Positions 1-7,202 of a stretch of DNA of 11,168 nucleotides are shown piece by piece; positions within the stretch are counted from its first letter, which is position 1, and every line of letters starts with the position of its first letter. Below the pieces are notes generated by a model that was not told the DNA's origin, made no database searches, and saw only the letters and a program-made list of their open reading frames with translations. The translations under genes and the position numbers were made by a program. Source of the stretch: JAUIGE01 sp045106685 (GTDB taxonomy: Bacteria; Bacteroidota; Bacteroidia; J057); NCBI GenBank assembly GCA_045106685.1, contig JBGCFB010000193.1:1-11168 (forward strand), read 5' to 3'.

Positions 1-1
1 A

Positions 2-268
2 ACCAGCATTTTATCAACACCCGAAATCGCTTTCCGCATCTACCCGAATCCTAGCACTGATGGAGTATTCCATATCAACATGGAGCAATCCGCTGAAGGC
101 GAGATCGCCGTCTATGACATGATGGGCAAAAGAGTCCTAACGCAAAAGGTCCAAGCTGGCGAGCGTCGCTATTCGATCAACCTGAACCGCCAAACGCCAG
201 GCATGTACACGGTTGTGTATACATCGGGTGAGGCGAAGCTTGTAAAGCGCGTGGTGAAGGGGATGTAA
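2..268 (+). CDS. C-terminal end of a T9SS-secreted protein (partial, 5' end outside window)
   Basis: The reading frame is open from base 2 to a TAA at 266-268 and enters from outside the window, so only the last 88 residues are visible. They read as a complete type A Por secretion sorting domain: an IYPNPSTDG motif early, then a beta-rich stretch with VYDMMGKRV, then a PGMYTVVY strand and a basic end (KLVKRVVKGM). In Bacteroidota this domain directs a protein with a Sec signal through the type IX secretion system, after which it is cleaved at the cell surface. The catalytic or binding part lies upstream and cannot be named. The internal ATG at position 80 falls inside the sorting domain and is not the real start. 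The next gene is convergent, with a hairpin between them. Confidence 0.9.
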   Translation, partial: TSILSTPEIAFRIYPNPSTDGVFHINMEQSAEGEIAVYDMMGKRVLTQKVQAGERRYSINLNRQTPGMYTVVYTSGEAKLVKRVVKGM

Positions 269-334
269 GGTGTCAGCTGAAAGCCCTTCCAACAAAAACA
301 TGCGAAGCGCGTATAGTCCGCGCGCCCGCGCACA

Positions 335-366
335 AGTCGTCTGACCACTAAAGTCGTCAGACGACT
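335..366. terminator. 11-bp hairpin between convergent genes, possible terminator
   Basis: The arms AGTCGTCTGAC (335-345) and GTCAGACGACT (356-366) are perfect inverted repeats with a 10-nt loop. The right half also contains a tighter palindrome, AGTCGTC-A-GACGACT, at 352-366, and AAGTCGTC occurs as a direct repeat at 334 and 351. The hairpin sits between a rightward gene ending at 268 and a leftward gene ending at 391, and is followed on the plus strand by an AT-rich ATTATTATTAAA. That fits a terminator for the secreted-protein gene, but the U tract is interrupted, so a protein-binding palindrome is possible. Confidence 0.5.
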
Positions 367-390
367 ATTATTATTAAAGACTAACATTCC

Positions 391-858
391 TCAAGACCCT
401 TCAGAAATCAACTTCCGATCTTCTCCGTAATTCTTAATTACGACCGCCCCTTCGCTATTATAGCTATACTTTTTGATTGCAATGTTCTTGTCAAAAGCTC
501 TGGTGCGTCCGCCTCGATCATAGCCCGAAATAGCGACAAGGCGCTGTTGTTGATCATACTCAAATCGCGCCATTTCAGCTCCGGAAGTATTTGTCCCGAA
601 CAGCACAAAGACAGGATTTTCATAACGGTTGAACACGGTATCATTGCCTCCTGAAGTATGATAGCTAGGGTCTGCCATCATCTTTTTCATTTCATCCATC
701 ACGGCCATCTCTTTATCCGTAGCCCGGATGGTATCGTTGACAAATTTCCCATCTTGTTCATAGGAAAAGATAAAGCCGTTTTTGCGCTTTTCGCCGGGAG
801 GCTCTGCTGTACAGGAAAGGATAAAAAGGGGGAGCAAAAACAGTAGTGTGTTTCTCAT
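391..858 (-). CDS. Small predicted lipoprotein, unknown function
   Basis: Encodes 155 aa from an ATG at 858 to a TGA at 391. The N-terminus is a lipoprotein signal peptide: a short basic start (MRN), a hydrophobic stretch and the lipobox ILSC with the lipidated Cys at residue 16. The mature part is hydrophilic. Its C-terminal half (from about residue 98) has a YD-repeat flavour, with FEYDQQQRLVAISGYD and then YSYNSEGAVV, strands that often form beta hairpins. I do not recognise the family. It lies 51 bp downstream of the DsbA-like gene on the same strand and may be co-transcribed with it. A cell-envelope location is well supported; the function is not known. Confidence 0.75.
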   Translation of the reverse strand: MRNTLLFLLPLFILSCTAEPPGEKRKNGFIFSYEQDGKFVNDTIRATDKEMAVMDEMKKMMADPSYHTSGGNDTVFNRYENPVFVLFGTNTSGAEMARFEYDQQQRLVAISGYDRGGRTRAFDKNIAIKKYSYNSEGAVVIKNYGEDRKLISEGS

Positions 859-909
859 GTGGTTGTTGTTTTTAATAAATTTCAGAAACGAGCAAGATCA
901 TTTAATTCC

Positions 910-1923
910 TCAATACCGTACCGACTTTCCAACCCATAGATCACCGTTTTTGGTAGTGACTTTTTGTAATAGCTTTTGTTCAAAAAGTGTCTCTAATGCC
1001 TGTTCTGCCTGACTTCTTTCCATTTCCATCAGCGTGGCGTACTCATTTGTAGTGAGCGTAGAGTAATGATCAAACAGGGCTTTGGGTGTTTTTTCGTAAG
1101 CCTTTTTGGGCGTTTGGGGAGCGAGTGTTTGTATGTTTTTTTCAAAGTTGTCATAATGCCGCACTCCGTATAAAGTTACACGCTGATTATCGGCATTGGC
1201 GAAAAAAAGTGTCGGAAAGCCGCGCACTCCCAACTGGCGGGCGAGGTTCAGGTCCTCCTGAAATAGTTCCTTTGCTTTTCCTTCATAATCTGCTTTCATC
1301 CTGGCAGTGTTCAGACCGACTTCGGCGGCAGCATTTCCCAGGTGTTCCCACTTGCTGATATTCTTCTTTTCTAAAAAGACCATTTCGCGAATCCTCCTCA
1401 TAAACCTGACCGCCTTTTTGTGGCTTTGCATCTGTGCTGCCTTAAAAGCAATCGACGGTGGATACGAAGAATCCAGTGGGTCTTCCAGCCAGACATCGCC
1501 ATCGATCGGCATATCATAATGGCCGCTCACTTCGTCCCAGTGATGCGCCACATCGGAAGGCTTGCTGATGCCTCCACTATTATATGACCAATCTGGCAGC
1601 AGACCGCCCATGCGATATTCGACATCGATATGGTCGCCGTATTCCAGCTTCATTTTGCGGAGCTGCGGCTCGATTCCCCAGCACGACGAACAAATAGGAT
1701 CAGTAAAATAGAGAATGCGAACGGGTTTATCACTCGCCTCGATATTGACCGTTTCGCCAGAGGCAGTACTCGTGTCCGGCAATGCACAAATGCCAGATTC
1801 CGGGTCGCATAGCAAAGGATTGTCGACTTTGAAGGTATTTTTCATATTGGTATTGAGCTTGCTTTGGCAGGCCATGCTGCTGAGGAGGAGCGATAGGATG
1901 CAAAGCCAGGTTGATGTGTTCAT
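910..1923 (-). CDS. DsbA/FrnE-family thioredoxin-fold protein with lipoprotein-type signal
   Basis: The product is 337 aa if translation starts at the ATG at 1923. The frame is open further back to a TTG at 1962, but that would put 13 extra residues before the signal sequence. Residues 1-18 look like a lipoprotein signal (CILSLLLSSMA) with Cys19, although the lipobox SMAC is not canonical. The thioredoxin-like domain follows: active site CSSC at residues 78-81 after LYFTDPI, a helical insertion, and the cis-proline loop RGFPTLFF near residue 237. An extra pair, Cys39 and Cys46 (LLCDPESGIC), precedes the domain. The layout resembles the DsbA/FrnE and SpxH (YjbH) group (Thioredoxin_5), which includes oxidoreductases and a ClpXP adaptor. 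The C-terminal 70 residues look like a small winged-helix-like extension. A start at Met27 would give a cytosolic protein typical of the family. The fold is certain; the redox role is likely. Confidence 0.85.
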   Translation of the reverse strand: MNTSTWLCILSLLLSSMACQSKLNTNMKNTFKVDNPLLCDPESGICALPDTSTASGETVNIEASDKPVRILYFTDPICSSCWGIEPQLRKMKLEYGDHIDVEYRMGGLLPDWSYNSGGISKPSDVAHHWDEVSGHYDMPIDGDVWLEDPLDSSYPPSIAFKAAQMQSHKKAVRFMRRIREMVFLEKKNISKWEHLGNAAAEVGLNTARMKADYEGKAKELFQEDLNLARQLGVRGFPTLFFANADNQRVTLYGVRHYDNFEKNIQTLAPQTPKKAYEKTPKALFDHYSTLTTNEYATLMEMERSQAEQALETLFEQKLLQKVTTKNGDLWVGKSVRY

Positions 1924-1958
1924 GATCTTAGTTGTGTGTAAAAAGTTCCACCCATATT

Positions 1959-2783
1959 TCAATCAAAAAAAGAACCTCCAACCACCTCTCTAAGATACTT
2001 CAGCTTGCTCGTGGTATCAGCCAGAACGAGGCTGTCGAGTTTCCTTTTTTCAGCCTTCGTGAGCCAGGTTCTTGTTTTATAGAGGGAATATGGAGATAAA
2101 GACGGATACTCCTCTTTTAGCGCTTTTTCTATGAAAAAATCACCGACACGAGATTCGTAAAGGAGGCAGCCACCTGAACCTCGCAATACCATAACGGTAT
2201 CAGATAGATGCGCACAAACGACTGAAAACAAATCAGGTGTCTTACGTTTTGTAAGCGCCCAAAAAGCATAAGCGCGCGCTTCGGCACTTTCTGCATTTGT
2301 CATGGTCAACAGTTCTTCATTGCTAGCTTTTTTTAATAATAATTCAAAAAGGACATCACTTTCTGAACGGACAGAATGGGTGGCGCTCAGAAAATCTGAA
2401 AATGTTTCTAATTTATTGAACATTGGAATTAAATGCGCAATAGAGATCGTAGAATCGGGAAACCAAAAGTGACGAGCCACTGCTTTTTCAACATCCATAA
2501 GTTGCTGCCTCCTGAATGCCATCAACTGCCCTTTAGTACAAGTGACTGGCTTTATGTGGTGTCCAGCATCATCTAAATACTCATATATCGATATTAATGT
2601 ATCACCCACGAATACGAGCCTCAGTTGGTCAAGAAAAATCTCAGGATCGTATTGATACTGTTTTTCCTCTAAGTTCCGCTGAGAACCACAGCCAAAACTA
2701 ATCAATACAAACAGCCCTAGCACTCCTGCTAAACAAAGGGTTAATCTTTGATTCATCATTCTAGCACGTTGAAACAAACTCAT
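1959..2783 (-). CDS. Predicted lipoprotein with HEAT-like helical segment, unknown function
   Basis: Encodes up to 274 aa, from an ATG at 2783 to a TGA at 1959. Alternative ATGs at 2759 and 2756 (MMNQRL) would give a more usual short n-region. The signal is hydrophobic (LCLAGVLGLFVLISFG) and ends at Cys32 followed by GSQ, so a lipoprotein is likely although the -3 position is Ser. The middle section (about residues 150-215: NEELLTMTNAESAEARAYAFWALTKR and what follows) reads like paired helices of a HEAT/armadillo repeat, where losses or damage per unit are scored. No catalytic motif is visible. It stops 35 bp before the start of the DsbA-like gene and begins only 9 bp after the stop of the gene upstream, so it belongs to a leftward operon. 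Confidence 0.75.
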   Translation of the reverse strand: MSLFQRARMMNQRLTLCLAGVLGLFVLISFGCGSQRNLEEKQYQYDPEIFLDQLRLVFVGDTLISIYEYLDDAGHHIKPVTCTKGQLMAFRRQQLMDVEKAVARHFWFPDSTISIAHLIPMFNKLETFSDFLSATHSVRSESDVLFELLLKKASNEELLTMTNAESAEARAYAFWALTKRKTPDLFSVVCAHLSDTVMVLRGSGGCLLYESRVGDFFIEKALKEEYPSLSPYSLYKTRTWLTKAEKRKLDSLVLADTTSKLKYLREVVGGSFFD

Positions 2784-2792
2784 ACTTTAAAA

Positions 2793-3299
2793 CTAATTAT
2801 CGTATTGCGGAGGCTCTATTTCATCGTCGTTTGGAACCCAGCCATTTGACATTTTATCTATTAGAGTCCCCAAATACTTTTTCGTCTTTCGCTTAGTAAA
2901 ATCAAGGCAGACAATTTTATCAATCTGAACTAAATCATTGATCGCACAATTCACAACATACCAAAAGCCATCACTAAAGTTTCTATGCATGGTAGTTAAA
3001 GGTGACATACTGAAATCAGCTTCCTTTCCAGTTTGGCTTTCAAACCGGACTTCCCTTATCGCAATTTCCTCATCAAAATAATCTTCTGTAAGGCTACATA
3101 ACTCACCCGCACTACAGGTATATCGGACATTATTGTCCAATATGGCTTCGGTAGCCTCCCCCAGCATATCTCTATCGTCTTCATCTACAATCGTAAATAC
3201 AGCCCAGTTATCAGGCGGCAAAAGTGTAGCCCATCCTGACTTTTCTCTTATTGAAAGATAATAGATTTTGCGTTCGTTTAGTTCTCCTAAAAATTCCAT
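2793..3299 (-). CDS. Small acidic hypothetical protein
   Basis: Encodes 168 aa from an ATG at 3299 to a TAG at 2793. There is no signal peptide or membrane segment, so it is probably cytosolic. It is acidic overall, with a Trp/Asp-rich early section (SGWATLLPPDNWAVFTIVDEDDRDM), a DGFWYVVNCAIND segment near residue 110 and a very acidic tail (NDDEIEPPQYDN). I do not recognise the family. The compact single-domain size and acidity resemble immunity-type or SMI1-like small proteins, but no diagnostic motif is present, so this is only a hint. It is tightly spaced (9 bp) with the downstream lipoprotein gene and 70 bp from the reductase gene upstream. Confidence 0.7.
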   Translation of the reverse strand: MEFLGELNERKIYYLSIREKSGWATLLPPDNWAVFTIVDEDDRDMLGEATEAILDNNVRYTCSAGELCSLTEDYFDEEIAIREVRFESQTGKEADFSMSPLTTMHRNFSDGFWYVVNCAINDLVQIDKIVCLDFTKRKTKKYLGTLIDKMSNGWVPNDDEIEPPQYDN

Positions 3300-3369
3300 A
3301 ACGCTATCTTAAACTTAACAAGCTTCCCTAATTATAAATCGTTCATCGCCAATCCCTCCAATAAACATT

Positions 3370-4434
3370 CTACTTCCCTTTCACGATCCCTTCATCTACC
3401 AAAACCTGAAAGCCATCTTCCATGGTTTCCTGAAGCGGGCGAAAGCTTATACCAAGTTCATGCTTGATTTTTGAATTGTCAGCCTTCCACTCGACATTGA
3501 CATTTTTTCGGATAAAATTTCGGGTAAAGCGCTTATCAACAAAAGGGCCGACCATCATTAATAACCACTTGGGTGCAGCCCTTTTGGGCAGTGGAAATTG
3601 CTTACCGAATTTCGGTTGAAGGGCAAGCCCCATTTGAAGGAAATCGGTGTTATGCGCTGAAGCGATATAGCGGCCTTGAGCCTCAGGAGTGAATCCTGCT
3701 GCCACATGCGCCTCCGCCAAATCCCGTACATCCACCACGCCTACGCCCAACTTTGGCGCTCCGGATTTCAGCGCTCCGTCTCCAAATTGTTTGAGCACAT
3801 TCATGCTCTCCGATGTATTGGATTTAGGGTTTAGAGGCGGCCCCATCACAAAGCTTGGATTGACGGTCACGAGCTTCCATTGTGACTGTTTTTCAGCGAT
3901 CTCCCAGGCCTTTTTCTCTGCAAGCGTTTTAGAATAAGAATATGGCTGATATTCCAGTGAAGAAGTCGTATTCCAAACCTCTTCGGTGAACACGCCGTTC
4001 GGTGCGCTCTGGCAATCGATCGCATCGGAGTATATCGCTGCACAACTGCTGGTAACAACTACACGCTTGACCGAAGAGACCTGATTCGCACTTTCCAGCA
4101 CATTGGCAGTTCCTTTTACTGCAGGGTCAATCAGTTCCTTTTGTGGGTCTTTGAAGTCTGAAATAAACGGAGAAGCTGTATGAAAGACGACCTCGCAGCC
4201 TTGCATAGCTTCGGTATAGGAGCCCTCCTGGAGAAGATCAGATTTGAAATATTTGATTGAGCCGTTCGATTGGGCCGCAGCGGCATTCAGGTGAGCGAGC
4301 TTCTTCTCATTGTCAGGATTGCGTACAGCAGCGTGCACAGTCATCCCCTGATCAAGCAAGCTTTTTACGAGCCATCCGGCTACGTAGCCTGTGGCACCAG
4401 TGACGAGAACGGGCTTGGTAGTGTCGAGTTGCAT
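3370..4434 (-). CDS. Extended SDR: NAD(P)-dependent epimerase/dehydratase, dihydroflavonol-4-reductase-like
   Basis: Encodes 354 aa from an ATG at 4434 to a TAG at 3370. Residues 8-20 carry the Rossmann glycine motif (VLVTGATGYVAG), residues 81-89 the EVVFHTASP strand that contacts the cofactor, Ser129/Ser130 lie in VVVTSSCAA, and the catalytic pair is Tyr165 and Lys169 in the sequence YSYSK. These features and the length place it among extended short-chain dehydrogenases of the dihydroflavonol-4-reductase / aldehyde-reductase type, which reduce ketones or aldehydes with NADPH. The substrate cannot be read from the sequence. It is the first ordinary chromosomal gene beyond the mosaic segment: the distal mnmE-end repeat lies about 90 bp upstream of its start, so its promoter region may have been changed by that insertion. 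Confidence 0.88.
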   Translation of the reverse strand: MQLDTTKPVLVTGATGYVAGWLVKSLLDQGMTVHAAVRNPDNEKKLAHLNAAAAQSNGSIKYFKSDLLQEGSYTEAMQGCEVVFHTASPFISDFKDPQKELIDPAVKGTANVLESANQVSSVKRVVVTSSCAAIYSDAIDCQSAPNGVFTEEVWNTTSSLEYQPYSYSKTLAEKKAWEIAEKQSQWKLVTVNPSFVMGPPLNPKSNTSESMNVLKQFGDGALKSGAPKLGVGVVDVRDLAEAHVAAGFTPEAQGRYIASAHNTDFLQMGLALQPKFGKQFPLPKRAAPKWLLMMVGPFVDKRFTRNFIRKNVNVEWKADNSKIKHELGISFRPLQETMEDGFQVLVDEGIVKGK

Positions 4435-4524
4435 ATTGAGTGATTAGTTAATTGGTTCGATTCAAAAGGTGAGGAAAATTTGCCTGACGATCAATAAATC
4501 TTAGAGAAAGCCATGTTTAAGGTA

Positions 4525-4572
4525 CTACTTCCCGATACAAAATTTCGAAACGATATTCCCTAGCACCTCCTC
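4525..4572 (-). repeat. Distal copy of the mnmE 3' end (putative attachment site 1)
   Basis: Positions 4525-4572 match 7974-8021, the last coding bases and stop of mnmE, at 46 of 48 positions. The differences are at 4551 and 4570. The 24-bp core at 4526-4549 (containing CTTCCCGATACAAAATTT) is identical in all three copies. Read on the minus strand this copy stays in the mnmE frame as KSLFEEVLGNIVSKFCIGK followed by TAG. The true C-terminus has Asp-Glu for Glu-Glu and Phe for Val. The frame closes again at 4585-4587, so this is a gene-end fragment, not a functional gene. It is interpreted as the far attachment site of the tandem cassettes. Confidence 0.85.
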
Positions 4573-4678
4573 AAACAGGCTTTTCTAAGAACGAAAGTCA
4601 ATATTTTATTTACATCTGCCTAGAAGGGATCTCCTCTTTTTATGGTATGTTTAAAAAACACTAACTACTACCTAAAAA
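4573..4678. other. Leader region of cassette A operon
   Basis: About 106 bp lie between the distal mnmE-end repeat and the start of the 218-aa gene. The last 40 bases are A/T-rich (TTTAAAAAACACTAACTACTACCTAAAAA directly before the ATG includes a typical A-rich Bacteroidota leader), which suits weakly conserved promoter and initiation signals of this phylum. I cannot assign a definite -33/-7 pair. Confidence 0.3.
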
Positions 4679-5335
4679 ATGAGCATCTATTTCTGGGCTG
4701 CCTTGCTCCTTGTTGGAGCTGGCATAGTCTATTATTATGTGAGGCAGCGACAGCTCGCTGAAAAAGCCACAAAGTTGAAGGAAGCAGCGAATGTTGCTCA
4801 CCGAAAGCACCACCGAGAATCAATGGAGCTTTTGGCCCCAATTTATAAACCATTGGAAAATGGTGAAGTGCCTAAGGCGGAGGATATTGACCGTATGGCA
4901 CATGATCCCAAAACAAGATTCAAGCTATATCAGGCGCTCCAGGGCTATAACCAAGAACATCTTTTCCCAAGCCAGCACTACTCCTTTCAGCATCTCGCCG
5001 AAAGTCAGATCATGCAAATCGCACATCATCTCACCGGGGCAAATGATGCCCAGGATTCCGTGGAGTTTGATGGAAATGTGAGCTTCTCAAGAGAAGCGCA
5101 CAACTATGAGTACTATGTTTTTCGTGTAAAAATGCTGGCTCCCAATGAGCGATGGCTACATGCGATATGTGGACCATATGAACCGCACCATAAGGCTCAT
5201 ACCCTTGCGCTGAATATCCAGTTTGCGGAAATGAAAGAAGGAGTGAGCTTCCAGCAGCAGTGTGAACGTTTGCACGACGCATACTACGAGGAGCCGGAAG
5301 AAGGAGTGAAAGCATTACTAAACCTCAACGCTTAA
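4679..5335 (+). CDS. Membrane-anchored hypothetical protein, first gene of cassette A
   Basis: Encodes 218 aa from an ATG at 4679, preceded by an A-rich leader, to a TAA at 5335. Residues 4-22 form one transmembrane helix (FWAALLLVGAGIVYYYV), followed by a basic, helical linker (RQRQLAEKATKLKEAANVAHRKHHRE). The remainder is a soluble domain that the positive-inside rule would place in the cytoplasm. It is unusually rich in His and Tyr (QHYSFQHLAES, HKAHTLAL) and has two Cys (near residues 162 and 200). I recognise no family and see no catalytic signature. The next gene starts 12 bp after the stop, so the two are almost certainly one transcript and may act together. One possibility is a membrane partner or immunity factor for the larger protein, but nothing in the sequence proves this. 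Confidence 0.75.
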   Translation: MSIYFWAALLLVGAGIVYYYVRQRQLAEKATKLKEAANVAHRKHHRESMELLAPIYKPLENGEVPKAEDIDRMAHDPKTRFKLYQALQGYNQEHLFPSQHYSFQHLAESQIMQIAHHLTGANDAQDSVEFDGNVSFSREAHNYEYYVFRVKMLAPNERWLHAICGPYEPHHKAHTLALNIQFAEMKEGVSFQQQCERLHDAYYEEPEEGVKALLNLNA

Positions 5336-5347
5336 TCAGTACCTATC

Positions 5348-7075
5348 ATGAGTTTTGCAGAAAATCTAGACACAAGCTTAACCAAAATGAATGATGCCGT
5401 AGATGCTGGACAAAACGCTCTGGAAGTGTTTGAAAAAGCGTCCGATGTCATGGGGAAACTATCCCAATTTGGAGCAGTATTGGGGGTATTAAGTGTAGCA
5501 ATGGATATTGCGAAAATGTTTACAGGAGAACCATCTGCTGAAGATATCATCATTGAAAAAATCGACAATCTGAATGAGCGTATAACCCTGCTAACAGAAA
5601 AAATATCTGATAAATTTGAGGAAAACCAGCTATGGAATACTCAAAAAAAGATCAAGGGATTGGTTGATCATGAAATAAGTCTATTGGAATCAGATTTTTA
5701 CAAACTACCAACTCCTTCTAACAAAACTGTAGGCGAGGTTGCCGAGTTTATCAGTGCTAATAAAAAAGTGAATGACGAATACAGAAGAACGCTGCCGGCG
5801 GGTCAGTCTGGAGATGATTTGAAAGATTACTTTTGGGATACATATGACACAATAGATGATATAACGACACTTCCAGCAAGCCAAAGAGCAGTCATTAAAC
5901 AAGCGAAAAATCTGGTTACACTCATTGAACCATTTAATGAGTACCAAAAAAACGTAACGAACAGGATAGACCTTTTGGTAAAGTGGATTACCCAGGACCC
6001 AACATCAGGAGATGGCAATTTATTTGATGCTATTTATCAATTTACCAATGGTAATGCGTCTGATATTCTTGAATATGGACTCAAAGTTTTCAACGCAGTA
6101 TTCGAAACAGGAAAGGCTGTAAATACGATCCGCCAAATTCAGCATAAACTCGACCCCAACTTTGATTATGAAGTAACAGTACATGACGAAAAAATAGGTG
6201 ATGTACCTGAGTTCAAGGCAGCATTAGAATCTATCCAACATGCAATTACAGAGGCTGTCGAAAGGTGCAAGAATGAGTTCCCATCAAATGTAAAGGCTCG
6301 AGCTAAGAAGCTCTTTAAAGAGCTGAAAATCACAAAGGACATGGAGGACTACGCTAAGCCCGCCAATGAGCTTGCGGAAAAGCTTGGCGCCAATTATAAC
6401 TGGCAGCATTTCCATGTGGTCATCTATGATCCAGTAAGTGGTGGTGATGTACACAAGTATTTAAGTCCTGCGACTCCAGGATCAGGTGATTATAGAAGGA
6501 CTTCCCAGGGCGCTGAGCACTGGTGGAGCGAGCCTCTTGGCTCTTCGGATCAGGAGTTCAACGTTATCATTTTTTGGAAAAAGATCGAGCAAGGATATGT
6601 AAGCCCCTTTGGAAACTCTGACTTCGCCAAGGCAGCTGATGACCTCTATCTAACCATCCTGAAAGGCCTTCGCTATGTTGCAGCTGACAGTCTCAGGGAT
6701 TTGGTTGAAAACCCTTACGCTCCTGATTTTCGTGACCCCGTGAAGAAATTCAAGGAAGGAGATGCATCCGCTAGCTATACCTATTCAGCTTTGGGGCGCT
6801 CGTACCTGAACCTTATTGCATCCAATATTCGCCTGAAATTCAACGGTGCCAATTTCCCCTATTGGATACTGATGGACCCCAAAGACACTGATAACCAAGG
6901 AGGTCATAAGTTTGGCTTTGGAACGAGTAGCGTACTCAATTTCTATATCTACACCCGTAACTCAGTAGCTCGTTTTCCTAATGGCCACCCTGTATTATTC
7001 TCAGAGTCGCCTTGGAAAGAGGTTACGAAAAGAGTGGTTCCCTCTCAAGCTCCTTTAATGATCTTTTTCGATTAG
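5348..7075 (+). CDS. Large unrecognised protein of cassette A with hydrophobic helix and coiled coil; possible pore-forming-type N-terminus
   Basis: Encodes 575 aa from an ATG at 5348 to a TAG at 7075, with no signal peptide. Residues 1-37 are an amphipathic helix region. Residues 38-59 are a hydrophobic, Gly-containing helix (LSQFGAVLGVLSVAMDIAKM). Residues 66-100 have heptad spacing (IIIEKIDNLNERITLLTEKI) that predicts a coiled coil, and helices continue to about 330. The C-terminal 230 residues look different, beta-rich and aromatic: HFHVVIYDPVSGGDVHKY near 353, HWWSEPL near 389, FPYWILMDPKD near 503. An all-helical N-terminus with a hydrophobic hairpin before a beta-rich module is the architecture of several alpha-pore-forming toxins, but I cannot name a family. 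Only one cysteine is evident (VERCKNEF). It could equally be an intracellular defence or structural protein. It pairs with the 218-aa membrane protein 12 bp upstream. Confidence 0.8.
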   Translation: MSFAENLDTSLTKMNDAVDAGQNALEVFEKASDVMGKLSQFGAVLGVLSVAMDIAKMFTGEPSAEDIIIEKIDNLNERITLLTEKISDKFEENQLWNTQKKIKGLVDHEISLLESDFYKLPTPSNKTVGEVAEFISANKKVNDEYRRTLPAGQSGDDLKDYFWDTYDTIDDITTLPASQRAVIKQAKNLVTLIEPFNEYQKNVTNRIDLLVKWITQDPTSGDGNLFDAIYQFTNGNASDILEYGLKVFNAVFETGKAVNTIRQIQHKLDPNFDYEVTVHDEKIGDVPEFKAALESIQHAITEAVERCKNEFPSNVKARAKKLFKELKITKDMEDYAKPANELAEKLGANYNWQHFHVVIYDPVSGGDVHKYLSPATPGSGDYRRTSQGAEHWWSEPLGSSDQEFNVIIFWKKIEQGYVSPFGNSDFAKAADDLYLTILKGLRYVAADSLRDLVENPYAPDFRDPVKKFKEGDASASYTYSALGRSYLNLIASNIRLKFNGANFPYWILMDPKDTDNQGGHKFGFGTSSVLNFYIYTRNSVARFPNGHPVLFSESPWKEVTKRVVPSQAPLMIFFD

Positions 7076-7115
7076 GCTGCTTTAAGGAATGTGTGTGGAT
7101 TTAAGAATGCACCGT

Positions 7116-7180
7116 TGTAACGACGCGTTTTTAACGCGTCTCTCGATATAACCTGAGACGCGTTAAAACGCGTCGCTACA
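7116..7180. repeat. Long imperfect palindrome downstream of cassette A operon
   Basis: The left arm, 7116-7142 (27 nt, built around GACGCGTTTTTAACGCGTC), pairs with the right arm, 7155-7180 (26 nt), with one substitution and one extra T, across a 12-nt loop. Each arm is itself nearly palindromic (ACGCGTT/AACGCGT). It begins 40 bp after the stop of the 575-aa gene and ends 22 bp before the second mnmE-end repeat. Neither side has a run of T typical of an intrinsic terminator, so it may be a REP- or MITE-like dispersed palindrome or a transcript-end stabiliser rather than a classical terminator. Confidence 0.7.
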
Positions 7181-7202
7181 AAATACTCATTTGCAATTGT
7201 GT

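Larger units (their letters stand above)
4526..7202. mobile_element. Putative cassette A: non-autonomous element at mnmE 3' end
   Basis: The segment is bounded by two direct copies of the 24-bp mnmE-end core (4526-4549 and 7203-7226), giving a unit of about 2.68 kb. It holds a rightward two-gene unit of 218 and 575 codons and a long palindrome near its right boundary. There is no integrase, transposase or replication gene within it. The genes run opposite to mnmE, and sampled stretches are AT-rich (for example about 28 percent GC at 5641-5700, against about 62 percent in a sample of mnmE). Direct repeats of a gene end around cargo without a recombinase are the pattern known as a cis-mobilisable element. 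Movement is inferred, not shown. An ancient tandem mnmE duplication with loss of coding sequence is the main alternative. Confidence 0.6.

Noticed and set aside
3370..3382. The SDR gene also ends near CTACTTCCC, similar to the start of the mnmE-end core
   Set aside because: Only nine bases match and the next bases differ. It comes from a Gly-Lys-stop ending and is best explained by chance.
4435..4678. An integrase or small recombinase gene near the distal repeat
   Set aside because: No open frame of useful length with recombinase motifs exists here; the interval holds the repeat and a leader region only.
7116..7180. Classical rho-independent terminator
   Set aside because: The stem is strong, but no T run follows on either strand, and the arms are themselves palindromic, which suits a repeat element better.
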